A stretch of DNA of 11,566 nucleotides from Actinomycetota bacterium (GCA_003136795.1 PLDP01000122.1:1-11566); one strand, 5' to 3'. Positions 1-6,750 are shown, counted from the stretch's first letter. The notes: generated by a model from the letters alone, not told the origin. Program-made: numbers and translations.

Positions 1-620
1 GCAGATCCGGTGACGACGACCTTCTTGCCGACGACCACGTGAGTCGCCTTCACGTACACGGCATTCGCCACCGCCGGAGGTTGCTTGGTGCGAAACGCGA
101 CCGCGTCCCAGGAGCCGACGAGCCGCTCCGACGGCATGCAGGCGACGCGCCCGAACCGCACCGTGCCGGGGCCGATCACGACGATGCGCGAGCGAAACTC
201 GAGCGACTGCCCCGGCGGCGACACGCGCGCGGAGACGGTCGAGCGCCCGCCGCCGCCCTGCGTCGGAATGCAGCCGAGCAGCGGCTGGAAGAGCTGCGCC
301 TGCTTCGAGACCGAGACCGCGCGGAAGAGCGCGTAGCGGGTCGTCGTCGCGCCGGGCTGCACGGGAGCGCTCAGGCGGCCGACGAAGTCGACGCGCACGT
401 CACGCGAGGTCACCTGGGCGTCCAGGCCGCCGACGACGCTCTTGCCGCCCGGGCAGGTGAGGAGGTACTGCGCCGTCCCGTGCGCGGGGACGACCACCCA
501 CGGCCCGGGCACGCTGATGCACTGCTGGATGCCGTTGCACTCGTTCGTCGCCCCACCCACGGGCGCGAACGCCGCAGCCGCGGCGAGCGACACCACCACC
601 GCTGCGAGGAGCGCTCTCAC
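1..620 (-). CDS. Secreted cysteine-containing protein of unknown function, 3' end outside window
   Basis: No family is recognised. The frame is open from a GTG at 618-620 to the window edge, giving 206 codons with the C-terminus missing. Residues 1-24 form a signal peptide (VR, then a hydrophobic A/V/L stretch ending near VGGAT), so the product is probably exported. The mature part has cysteines at about 28, 34, 56, 117 and 161 and is rich in beta-prone V/T/S/G residues, suggesting a disulfide-stabilised extracellular beta domain. The start is set by a GTGA overlap with the stop of the upstream VWA gene, so the two are probably translationally coupled. It is the fourth gene of the MoxR-DUF58-VWA operon and may be a partner or client of that system (inference). 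Coding status is well supported; function is unknown. Confidence 0.8.
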   Translation of the reverse strand, partial: MRALLAAVVVSLAAAAAFAPVGGATNECNGIQQCISVPGPWVVVPAHGTAQYLLTCPGGKSVVGGLDAQVTSRDVRVDFVGRLSAPVQPGATTTRYALFRAVSVSKQAQLFQPLLGCIPTQGGGGRSTVSARVSPPGQSLEFRSRIVVIGPGTVRFGRVACMPSERLVGSWDAVAFRTKQPPAVANAVYVKATHVVVGKKVVVTGS

Positions 621-1585
621 GGGAACCTCCGAAACCACAGGCCGGAGAGAAGCGCGCCCGCGAGCATGAAGGCGATCCCGCCGCCCGCCGCCGCTGCAGT
701 CACCTCGAAGGTCTTGCGCCGGTTGCCGACACGCGAACCGAGCTCGGCATACGTCTGCTTCACGTTGGCGCCCGCCGCGCCTTGGTAGAACCGGCCGCCG
801 CTCGTCTTCGCGATCAGCTGCAGCACCGCCGGCTGGACCGGCACCTGAATGCGCTCGGTGAAGCCGCCCTTCAGCGGCTGCAAGACGACGCCGTCGGGAG
901 TGCCGAGCGAGATCGCCGACACGGGAATCCCCGCCTGCTTCGCCTTCGTGGCCGCCTGCTGCGGCGTCACCCGTCCCGCCGTCTGTCCGCCGTCGGAGAG
1001 CAGGACAATCACCGCCGGCGGCCGTGTGCCCGCCTGCGTGCCCTTCACGGAGCGGCCGACGGCCACCGCCTGCACGACCGCATCGGCGAGCGCCGTTCCC
1101 TCCGGGTCTGTCTTCGCTCTCGCGATCGCGTTGCGCACCTGCGTCAGGTCGTGTGTGGGCGGAGCCGTGACGGCGGCGTGGTCGGAGAACACGACAACCG
1201 ACATTCGGTAGCCATTCGGCAGCGCGCTGACGTAGCGCAAGGCAACTGCCTTCGCAGCGGCGAGTCGCGTCGGCAGCGAGTCTCTCGCCGCCATCGAGCC
1301 CGACACGTCGATGACGAGCACAACGGTCGCTTCCTGGCGCTTCACCGTGATCGTCGTGCTCGGCCGCGCGAAGCCGACGAGGAGCAGCGCTGCTCCGGCG
1401 AGCAGCAGCGCAACGGGCAGGTGCCGCCGCCACGACGGAGGGCGGCCGGTCATGTTCGGGAGGAGCGCGGGCGCGGCCCAAGCCGCCACGCGCTCGTCCC
1501 GGCGGCGGTCGAGCCAGAGGTAGCCCGCGATCGCCGCCGGCACGACCAGCAGGCAGACGAGCAGGATGGGCGCGAAGAAGCTCAT
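617..1585 (-). CDS. Membrane-anchored VWA domain protein (BatA-like)
   Basis: A 322-residue protein with the layout of BatA/aerotolerance-type proteins. Two hydrophobic segments lie at about residues 4-25 and 56-73, followed by a von Willebrand factor A domain (about 86-265) and a C-terminal transmembrane segment (about 299-316) ending in basic residues. The metal-ion-dependent adhesion site is intact: D93-x-S95-x-S97 in VIDVSGSM, T164 in EGTALADA and D198 in LLSDGG. The VWA domain should face outside the cytoplasm, between the second and third membrane segments. In this family, VWA proteins act with MoxR ATPases in assembly or metal loading of envelope or metabolic complexes; the client here is unknown. 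The ATG is chosen because it overlaps the DUF58 stop as ATGA and begins the membrane segment; the same frame is open further upstream but lies over the DUF58 gene. Confidence 0.93.
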   Translation of the reverse strand: MSFFAPILLVCLLVVPAAIAGYLWLDRRRDERVAAWAAPALLPNMTGRPPSWRRHLPVALLLAGAALLLVGFARPSTTITVKRQEATVVLVIDVSGSMAARDSLPTRLAAAKAVALRYVSALPNGYRMSVVVFSDHAAVTAPPTHDLTQVRNAIARAKTDPEGTALADAVVQAVAVGRSVKGTQAGTRPPAVIVLLSDGGQTAGRVTPQQAATKAKQAGIPVSAISLGTPDGVVLQPLKGGFTERIQVPVQPAVLQLIAKTSGGRFYQGAAGANVKQTYAELGSRVGNRRKTFEVTAAAAGGGIAFMLAGALLSGLWFRRFP

Positions 1586-2496
1586 CTCGCGCGACGGCTC
1601 CTGCGCAGGAACCCGGCGAGCGGACGCAGCCAGTCGCCTCCGGTCGAGAGCGCGACGTGGCGCACGCCCGCGGATGCGAGCGAGGCAACGAGCGTGCGGC
1701 GCTCGTCGGCGGCGACGGCGGCAAACCGCTCGCGCAGGCGACGATCGCCGGTGTCGACCCGCAGCTGCCGCCCGCTCTCCGGGTCGACGAGCCGGAGCTC
1801 GCCGACATCGGCGAGCTCCTGTTCGCGTGGATCGCGCACCTCGACGGCGAGCACGGCGTGCCGGCCCGCAAGCCGCAGCAGCGGCGGCCGCCAGTCGATC
1901 GGCCCGCGGAAGTCCGAGACGACGATGACGAGCGCGCGCTGCTTCGTCACCCGGTCGGCGACCTCGAGCGCGTCGCGCAGCGTGCCGGCGCCCGCAGGTG
2001 GCAGGTCGCGCAGGAGATGCAGCGTGTCGAGCAGCGCCCGCCGTCCCTGGCGGGGGCGTTCGACGACTGGCTCGGCGCCGAAGGCGATCGTGCCGAGGCG
2101 GTTGCCGCGCCGGGTAGCTGCGTACCCGACGGCGATCGCAACGCCCTCCGCGACGTCCGCCTTGCGGCGGTCGCCGGTGCCGAACGCCATCGACGCAGAG
2201 GCGTCGAGCACGAGCCACGTGACGAGCACGCGCTCTGCGAGCTCGACGCGCACGTGCGGTTCGCCCGTGCGGGCCGTGACGTTCCATTCGATGCGGCGCA
2301 CGTCGTCGCCCGGCTCGTACGGGCGGACCTGCCACAACTCGCTGCCGACTCCCGCGAACGCGGACCGGTAGTCGCCGGCCAGGAGACCGTCGACGCGCCG
2401 GGCGACGGACAGCTCGAGCGCGCGCAGCGACGCCGCCGAGAGCGGCCCGGGCCCGGGCTCTCTAGGTGTGCGGAGCGGAGCGAGCGGGTCGGACAC
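1582..2496 (-). CDS. DUF58 domain protein of the MoxR operon
   Basis: A 304-residue DUF58 protein. The family signature is clear around residues 60-83: a YEPGDDVRRIEW block followed by TARTGEPHVR. A VWA-like fold follows, with a MIDAS-type D98-x-S100-x-S102 in VLDASASM and a VVSDF strand near residue 190. There are no membrane segments, unlike many longer DUF58 proteins, so it is predicted to be cytoplasmic or peripheral. DUF58 genes almost always sit next to moxR, as here; they are thought to link the ATPase to membrane VWA proteins, but the biochemical role is not settled. It starts at a GTG 4 bases after the moxR stop with no clear Shine-Dalgarno, which suggests re-initiation by ribosomes leaving moxR. 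Its stop overlaps the VWA start as ATGA. Confidence 0.94.
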   Translation of the reverse strand: MSDPLAPLRTPREPGPGPLSAASLRALELSVARRVDGLLAGDYRSAFAGVGSELWQVRPYEPGDDVRRIEWNVTARTGEPHVRVELAERVLVTWLVLDASASMAFGTGDRRKADVAEGVAIAVGYAATRRGNRLGTIAFGAEPVVERPRQGRRALLDTLHLLRDLPPAGAGTLRDALEVADRVTKQRALVIVVSDFRGPIDWRPPLLRLAGRHAVLAVEVRDPREQELADVGELRLVDPESGRQLRVDTGDRRLRERFAAVAADERRTLVASLASAGVRHVALSTGGDWLRPLAGFLRRSRRAR

Positions 2497-2500
2497 TCAG

Positions 2501-3484
2501 CTAGACGGCGTGCGCGCGGCCGAGGTCGATCTGCGGGGTCGGCATCGCCGCGAGCACCTGGTCGAGGATCGTGTCCGGCGCGACTTCTTCCGCGAGCGCG
2601 CGGTACGAGAGCACGAGCCGGTGCCGGAACGCATCACGGACGAGCGCGTCGACATCGCCCGGCACGACGTAGTCGCGGCCGCGGATGAGCGCGAGCGCGC
2701 GCGCGGCCGACACGAGGCTGATCGGGCCGCGCGGGCTTGCGCCGAACGAGACGTAGTCGGCGATCTCGCCGAGGCCGTGCTCAGCCGGGCGGCGCGTGGC
2801 GGTGGCGACATCGACGGTCCAGCTGATCAGCGCCGGGTCGACGTACACCTGGGTCACCTGCTGCTGCAGTGCCGTCAGCTCCTCGAGCGACAGCACCTGA
2901 GCGAGCTCGGGCGGTTCCTCGAGAGAGCGCGCGACGACCGTCAGCTCTTCGTCGTGCGCCGGGTAGTCGACGAGGATCTTCAGCATGAAGCGGTCGATCT
3001 GCGCCTCGGGCAGCGCGTAGGTGCCCTCCGACTCGATCGGGTTCTGCGTCGCGAGCACGAGGAACGGCTTCGGCACCATGAAGGTGTTGTGCCCGATCGT
3101 CACCTGATGCTCCTGCATCACCTCGAGCAGAGCCGACTGCACCTTGGCCGGCGCGCGGTTGATCTCGTCGGCGAGGAGGAAGTTGCAGAAGACGGGCCCG
3201 AGCTCCGTCTCGAAGTCGCTCTTGTCCGGTCGGTAGATGCGCGTCCCGACGAGGTCGGACGGGACGAGGTCCGGCGTGAACTGCACACGGTGGAACGAGC
3301 CGCCGAGCACCGCGGCGGTCGTCTTGATCGTCAGGGTCTTTGCGAGGCCGGGCACGCCCTCGATCAGCACATGGCCGCCGGAGAGCAGGCAGACGAGCAC
3401 CCGTTCCAGCATCTCCTCCTGCCCGGCGATCACGCGCCGGATCTCGAACAGCGCCTGCTCCAGCTTGCCACCGACCTCGTCCAC
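2501..3484 (-). CDS. moxR: MoxR-family AAA+ ATPase
   Basis: A 327-residue AAA+ ATPase of the MoxR group. Walker A is GVPGLAKT (residues 43-50), Walker B is LLADE (103-107) followed by INRAPAK, sensor 1 is ATQNP (145-149), and EAQIDRF (160-166) carries a conserved arginine typical of the family. A C-terminal helical lid follows and includes an SPRG motif of the sensor-2 type. MoxR proteins are chaperone-like ATPases that work with VWA-domain partners; here the DUF58 and VWA genes lie directly downstream in the same direction. The start is a GTG with a strong GAGGAGG Shine-Dalgarno 5 bases upstream. It is the first gene of the four-gene operon. All catalytic motifs are intact. The specific client is unknown. 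Confidence 0.96.
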   Translation of the reverse strand: MDEVGGKLEQALFEIRRVIAGQEEMLERVLVCLLSGGHVLIEGVPGLAKTLTIKTTAAVLGGSFHRVQFTPDLVPSDLVGTRIYRPDKSDFETELGPVFCNFLLADEINRAPAKVQSALLEVMQEHQVTIGHNTFMVPKPFLVLATQNPIESEGTYALPEAQIDRFMLKILVDYPAHDEELTVVARSLEEPPELAQVLSLEELTALQQQVTQVYVDPALISWTVDVATATRRPAEHGLGEIADYVSFGASPRGPISLVSAARALALIRGRDYVVPGDVDALVRDAFRHRLVLSYRALAEEVAPDTILDQVLAAMPTPQIDLGRAHAV

Positions 3485-3489
3485 TGACG

Positions 3490-3496
3490 CCTCCTC
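3490..3496 (-). promoter_or_regulatory. Shine-Dalgarno of moxR
   Basis: On the minus strand this reads GAGGAGG, nearly perfectly complementary to the 16S rRNA tail, 5 bases before the GTG at 3484. It decides the moxR start. It contrasts with the dienelactone hydrolase and ferritin-like genes of this window, which have no visible ribosome binding site. Confidence 0.85.
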
Positions 3497-3506
3497 GCTC
3501 GGGTTG

Positions 3507-3535
3507 AACCTAAGAATGCACCTCCTGCCTAAGAA
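3507..3535 (-). promoter_or_regulatory. Candidate promoter of the moxR operon
   Basis: On the minus strand a TAGGTT hexamer (3512-3507) fits the actinobacterial -10 pattern TANNNT. It lies 17 bases from TTCTTA (3535-3530), a poor -35 with three of six matches. Transcription would start near 3500, giving a leader of about 16 bases that just contains the Shine-Dalgarno. Both hexamers lie within copies of the same 8-base direct repeat TTCTTAGG. The assignment is by inspection only. Confidence 0.45.
3509..3535 (-). repeat. Direct repeat TTCTTAGG, two copies 19 bp apart
   Basis: Read on the plus strand, CCTAAGAA occurs at 3509-3516 and again, identically, at 3528-3535. The pair covers the candidate -35 and -10 of moxR. 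Tandem sites of this kind are common for response regulators, but a 19-bp period is unusual for the OmpR/PhoB class (normally about 10-11 bp). A chance repeat in an AT-richer promoter cannot be excluded. Confidence 0.55.
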
Positions 3536-3550
3536 CTTCTCGTTAAGTTC
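3533..3550. repeat. Inverted repeat over the glpK stop codon
   Basis: GAACTT (3533-3538) and AAGTTC (3545-3550) are perfect reverse complements around a 6-base centre. The glpK TAA (3543-3545) lies within the element. The stem is short and AT-rich with no T-run on the minus strand, so it is a poor intrinsic terminator. An operator just upstream of the moxR promoter is the better guess. Confidence 0.45.
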
Positions 3551-4901
3551 GAGATCGGTTCAAAGCCGTCAACCACGCCTGGCGTTGTGCGAGCGCGGCG
3601 TCCCGCGAGAGCTCCGGCTCGTAGACGGCGCCGACGCCGACGCGCGCTCCGTGGCCCGCCGCGAGGGCGGCTGCGCCGAGCGCGGTCGTCTCGCGCTCGG
3701 CGGCGACCTCGACCGGAATGCCGAGTAGATCGGACTGGAACTGCATCAGAAACGCATTCGCGGTCGCGCCACCGTCGGCCCGCAGCACGGCCGGCGGGTC
3801 GGGCAGCGCATCCACGACGTCCGCGACTTGATGTGCAATCGCTTCGAGCGCCGCTCGCACGAGGTGAGCGCGGGTCGTGCCGCGCGTGATGCCGGCGACC
3901 AGGCCGCGCGCGTCCGCGTCCCACCACGGCGAGCCGAGGCCGGTCAGCGCCGGGACGAAGACGACCCCGCCCGTCGAGTCGACGCTTCGCGCGAGCGCCT
4001 CGCTCTCGGCGGCGTCCGCGAGCACGCCGAGGCCGTCGCGCAGCCACTGCAGTGCGGCGCCGCTGACGAGCACGGCGCCTTCGAGCGCGTAGCCGTCCGC
4101 GGCGGCGGTCTTCAGCAGCCCATGCGGCGGAGGCGAGGCATCGTCGCCGGTGTGCACGAGCACGAAGGTGCCGGTGCCGTACGTCGCCTTCCCTTCGCCC
4201 GCGCGGTGGCAGCCCTGGCCGAAGAGCGCCGCCTGCTGGTCGCCGGCGATGCCGCGCACGCTCAACCGGGTGCCGAGCAGTTCGCCTTCCCCCACCTGCT
4301 CGTCGGAGCGGACGATGCGCGGCAGCAGCGCCCGGTCGACGGCGAAGAGCGCGAGCAGCTCGTCGTCCCAGTCGAGCGTGTCGAGCGACGCGAGCATCGT
4401 GCGCGATGCATTCGTTACGTCGGTCACGTGCACGTCGCCGCCGGTGAGCTTCCAGACGAGCCAGGTGTCGACCGTCCCGAACGCGAGCCCGGCGCGCCCG
4501 TGCTCGCGCAGGAGCCACTCGAGCTTCGTCGCCGAGAAGTACGGATCGGGGACGAGTCCCGTGCGCTCGCGGATCAAGTCCGGGTCGAGCTCGCGGCAGC
4601 GCGCGGCGGTGCGGCGGTCCTGCCAGACGATCGCGGGCGCGACCGGCCGCCCGGTTGCGCGGTCCCAGAGCAGCGTCGTCTCGCGCTGGTTCGTGATCGC
4701 GACGCGGTCGACGCCGTCGAGCCCCGCCCGCCCGGCAGCCGCGAGGACGCTCTGCCAGATCTCCTCCGGGTCGTGCTCGACCCAGCCCGGCCGTGGGAAA
4801 TGCTGCGGCAGCTCGGCGTGGCCGCGACGCTGGACGTGCAGCTCGTCGTCGACCACAAGGCACGTCGTGCCGGTCGTGCCCTGGTCGATCGCGAGGATCA
4901 C
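3543..4901 (-). CDS. glpK: Glycerol kinase, compact form
   Basis: A 452-residue FGGY-family kinase that phosphorylates glycerol to sn-glycerol 3-phosphate using ATP in the cytoplasm. Family marks in order are LAIDQGTTGT (3-12, phosphate loop), GWVEHDP (39-45), ITNQRETT (69-76, glycerol contacts), FGTVDTWLVWKL (141-152), GIAGDQQAALFGQ (217-229, catalytic Asp221), YGTGTF (241-246), TGLGSPWWD (320-328) and LRADGGATAN (373-382, adenine site). It is about 50 residues shorter than E. coli GlpK; the C-terminal tail that carries the IIA-Glc contact is missing and the fructose-1,6-bisphosphate loop is altered (GELLGTR). The GTG start overlaps the stop of the dienelactone hydrolase gene as GTGA, so the pair is probably co-translated. 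Glycerol kinase is favoured over other FGGY sugar kinases because all glycerol-specific blocks are present. Confidence 0.95.
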   Translation of the reverse strand: MILAIDQGTTGTTCLVVDDELHVQRRGHAELPQHFPRPGWVEHDPEEIWQSVLAAAGRAGLDGVDRVAITNQRETTLLWDRATGRPVAPAIVWQDRRTAARCRELDPDLIRERTGLVPDPYFSATKLEWLLREHGRAGLAFGTVDTWLVWKLTGGDVHVTDVTNASRTMLASLDTLDWDDELLALFAVDRALLPRIVRSDEQVGEGELLGTRLSVRGIAGDQQAALFGQGCHRAGEGKATYGTGTFVLVHTGDDASPPPHGLLKTAAADGYALEGAVLVSGAALQWLRDGLGVLADAAESEALARSVDSTGGVVFVPALTGLGSPWWDADARGLVAGITRGTTRAHLVRAALEAIAHQVADVVDALPDPPAVLRADGGATANAFLMQFQSDLLGIPVEVAAERETTALGAAALAAGHGARVGVGAVYEPELSRDAALAQRQAWLTALNRSRT

Positions 4902-5647
4902 GAATGTTGCGCAATGAACGCGAGCGTGCGCTGCCAGGCGTCCTCGGACGCCTCGGCGAAATCCTCCTGCTTGCGGTCGAAGAAGCTGTGCGGGGCGCCG
5001 TCGTAGACGACGATCTCGTGCTCGACCCCGGCTTGCGTGAGCGCCTGTTCGAACGCTGCGTTGTCTTCCGCGGTGATGCCCTGGTCGTCGCCGGCCTGCA
5101 GGGCGAGGATGGGGCACTCGATCTCGGCAACGCGCTGAACGACGCTCGCGCCGCCGCGCTCGCGCGTCGGCGAGCCGTAGAAGCCGATCGAACCGGCGAG
5201 ACCATGGCCCGACGCGGCTGCGACCCACGACGCGCGGCCACCGAAGCAGAACCCCACGGAGAAGATCGACGTCGCGCCGCGCGACCGAAGCTCGTCGACC
5301 GCGGCGCGGGCGTCCGCCTGGACGCCGGCGTCGGTCGTCTGCTCGACGTGCGGCATGAACTCGAAGTCGTCGTCGCGCTTGGCCGCGCCGGCGGTGCGCC
5401 CGAAGTAGTCGAGAGCAATCGCACGGTGCCCGCGCTCTGCAAAGCGCAGCGCCAGTTCCTCGTAGAAGTGGTAGAGCCCACGCACGTCGGGGAAGATGAC
5501 GACGCCGGTCGTTGTGGGCTCGTCGGGCGCCGCGAGAAACGCGGCGAAGCTCGCGCCGTCGGCGGCGGTGAGGACGAGGTCGTCGTGGGAGACGGCCGCG
5601 CCCGCGATCCGCGGGATCGGCGGTTCGGAGTCGATGTCGAAGCACAT
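4898..5647 (-). CDS. Dienelactone hydrolase family protein
   Basis: A 249-residue alpha/beta hydrolase of the dienelactone hydrolase family. The nucleophile elbow is GFCFGG with Cys134, and the triad is completed by Asp187 (AGDDQ) and His220 (GAPHSFFDR). The oxyanion region PDVRGLY (53-59) and the EELALRFAERGHRAIALD stretch are typical. The cysteine nucleophile matches true dienelactone hydrolases, which open enol-lactones such as 4-carboxymethylenebut-2-en-4-olide in chloroaromatic breakdown, but most genomic homologues have unknown substrates. No other aromatic-degradation gene is nearby; the partner is glpK, overlapping by 4 bases. There is no Shine-Dalgarno before the ATG; a TAGATT box 6 bases upstream suggests a leaderless mRNA. 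The fold is certain, the substrate is not. Confidence 0.93.
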   Translation of the reverse strand: MCFDIDSEPPIPRIAGAAVSHDDLVLTAADGASFAAFLAAPDEPTTTGVVIFPDVRGLYHFYEELALRFAERGHRAIALDYFGRTAGAAKRDDDFEFMPHVEQTTDAGVQADARAAVDELRSRGATSIFSVGFCFGGRASWVAAASGHGLAGSIGFYGSPTRERGGASVVQRVAEIECPILALQAGDDQGITAEDNAAFEQALTQAGVEHEIVVYDGAPHSFFDRKQEDFAEASEDAWQRTLAFIAQHS

Positions 5648-5653
5648 AGCGGG

Positions 5654-5659
5654 AATCTA
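5654..5659 (-). promoter_or_regulatory. Candidate -10 box for a leaderless dienelactone hydrolase mRNA
   Basis: The minus strand reads TAGATT, matching TANNNT, and ends 6 bases before the ATG at 5647. That spacing would place the first transcribed base on or next to the start codon, and no ribosome binding site is visible. Leaderless mRNAs are common in Actinobacteria. No clear -35 was found. Confidence 0.5.
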
Positions 5660-5673
5660 GTCGTTCCGACGGG

Positions 5674-5679
5674 TAAGCT
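5674..5679 (+). promoter_or_regulatory. Candidate -10 box for the 58-residue protein gene
   Basis: TAAGCT fits TANNNT and is preceded by GG. Transcription would begin near 5686, just before an AGAGGA stretch (5688-5693) that could serve as a distant ribosome binding site. No -35 is apparent, so this is weak. Confidence 0.3.
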
Positions 5680-5708
5680 CGCGGCCGAGAGGAAATGCGG
5701 TACCTGCG

Positions 5709-5885
5709 GTGTCTGATTACGAATACGAACTACGGCGCAACGGCGCGGTGATCGCCACCGGGCGCCTCCAACTCGACGAACCCCCGATCCCGGGCGAGCT
5801 ACTCGCGCTCGGAGCGGAACAGGTGCGCATCGAAGACGTGTTGCACCTCGGCACCTCGCGCCGCTTGATCCTCACCGCCGGCTAA
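5709..5885 (+). CDS. Small protein of unknown function (58 residues)
   Basis: A GTG-started frame of 58 codons ending in TAA. The product begins VSDYEYELRRNGAVIATGRL and continues with an acidic-proline segment and a basic end (TSRRLILTAG). The alternating polar/hydrophobic pattern (EYELRRNG, VIATGRLQL, VRIEDVLHLG, RRLILTA) suggests a small beta-barrel-like domain. No family is recognised. Support comes from strong GC bias at third codon positions, an exact fit to the gap between neighbours (its TAA directly abuts the stop of the convergent diiron gene) and a candidate -10 upstream. The only ribosome binding site candidate, AGAGGA, is 15 bases before the GTG, longer than usual. The divergent neighbour is the dienelactone hydrolase gene. 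It may be a conserved short hypothetical protein; nothing supports a specific role. Confidence 0.65.
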   Translation: MSDYEYELRRNGAVIATGRLQLDEPPIPGELLALGAEQVRIEDVLHLGTSRRLILTAG

Positions 5886-6710
5886 CTAGATGAGTTCGTC
5901 CGGCAGTTCGATGCCGCTCGGGTCAATCCCGAGCGACTTCGCAAGCCGGATGCCCTGCTCGAGGTCTTCTCGCAGCATGCGAATGTCCGTCTCGCGCATC
6001 AGCGCGCCGATGAACTCGCGCGCCTTCGGCCGCCACAGCGCGTGCTGCGTGAAGATCGGCAACAACCGGTTGGCCGCATCGACGAGCCGCGTCTTCACCT
6101 TCGTGCCGGCGCCCTCGAGCAGCACCCGCTCGTACGCCATGCCGGCGCCGTGGTGAATGCCGTCGTCGATCGCGAGGCGGTTGCAGAGATCCTCGAGCAC
6201 CGTGCCGCGTGACGAGCGGGCGATCATCCGGAAGCGCGGGATGATCAGCCGCTCGTAGAACACCTGCATCAGGAAGACCTTCTCCTCGAGCGTGTCCGCC
6301 TCGAGCACCTGCTGCGCGAGCTGGTCGAGGTACGGGTCGCGCTCCGCCATGCCGCCCGCTTCGTGAATCAGCTTCAGCCAGCCCTCGGTATGGCGCGACT
6401 CGTCCTGCACCATCGTCGTGTAATAGAGCTTCGCCTCGTGATCGGGCGCGATCGAAAAGAGCTGCGTCGCCATCTCGACCGCCAGCTCGTCTGCCTGCAG
6501 CTGCTGCGTGACCACCGAGCGCCAGAGATCGCGCCGTCGCGCGAGCTTCTGCGGCGAGCCCTTGTACTCCGGGATCGGCGGCACCTCCCCCCAGGGCAGA
6601 TCGCGCACCTGCCATTCGGCCCGCTTGGCGAGCTCGTAGTAGCGATAGACACCCCGCAGGTCGCGCCCGTCCGCAGGCGCAGCTTCGTCGACGTGCGCTT
6701 CGGCTTCCAT
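5886..6710 (-). CDS. Ferritin-like diiron protein (R2/desaturase-like fold)
   Basis: A 274-residue, almost wholly helical protein. Likely carboxylate-bridged diiron ligands are Glu75 (ADEL), Glu104-x-x-His107 (DESRH), Glu153 (FYERLIIP) and Asp183-x-x-His186 (IDDGIHH). Spacing within each helix pair (about 29 and 30 residues) resembles ribonucleotide reductase R2, R2-like oxidases and acyl-ACP desaturases, but the protein is shorter and the last motif is DxxH instead of ExxH. Such proteins use O2 for oxidation, desaturation or N-oxygenation; nothing here fixes the substrate. There is no nrdA or reductase partner nearby, which argues against an R2 subunit. No Shine-Dalgarno is seen; a TAGTCT box 8 bases before the ATG suggests a leaderless mRNA. 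Its stop abuts that of the convergent small gene. Divergent from the S4 gene. The fold is fairly sure, the reaction unknown. Confidence 0.85.
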   Translation of the reverse strand: MEAEAHVDEAAPADGRDLRGVYRYYELAKRAEWQVRDLPWGEVPPIPEYKGSPQKLARRRDLWRSVVTQQLQADELAVEMATQLFSIAPDHEAKLYYTTMVQDESRHTEGWLKLIHEAGGMAERDPYLDQLAQQVLEADTLEEKVFLMQVFYERLIIPRFRMIARSSRGTVLEDLCNRLAIDDGIHHGAGMAYERVLLEGAGTKVKTRLVDAANRLLPIFTQHALWRPKAREFIGALMRETDIRMLREDLEQGIRLAKSLGIDPSGIELPDELI

Positions 6711-6718
6711 CGCGGCAC

Positions 6719-6724
6719 AGACTA
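6719..6724 (-). promoter_or_regulatory. Candidate -10 box for a leaderless diiron-protein mRNA
   Basis: The minus strand reads TAGTCT (TANNNT), ending 8 bases before the ATG at 6710, which itself has no ribosome binding site. This fits leaderless transcription. No -35 is recognisable. Confidence 0.45.
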
Positions 6725-6750
6725 ACGCCGCGTGCTCTCAGAGGCGATTC

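Noticed and set aside
2445..2458. A 14-base self-complementary run of alternating CCC and GGG blocks near the start of the DUF58 gene.
   Set aside because: It codes the Glu-Pro-Gly-Pro-Gly segment of DUF58 in a GC-rich genome, has no loop or T-run, and is best explained by codon choice.
3533..3550. Inverted repeat at the glpK end as an intrinsic terminator.
   Set aside because: The stem is only 6 bp, AT-rich and not followed by a T-run on the minus strand.
3529..5481. Minus-strand open frame of 650 codons across glpK and the hydrolase.
   Set aside because: It is the +1/+2 shadow of two well-recognised genes and has Arg/Ser/Ala-biased composition with no motif.
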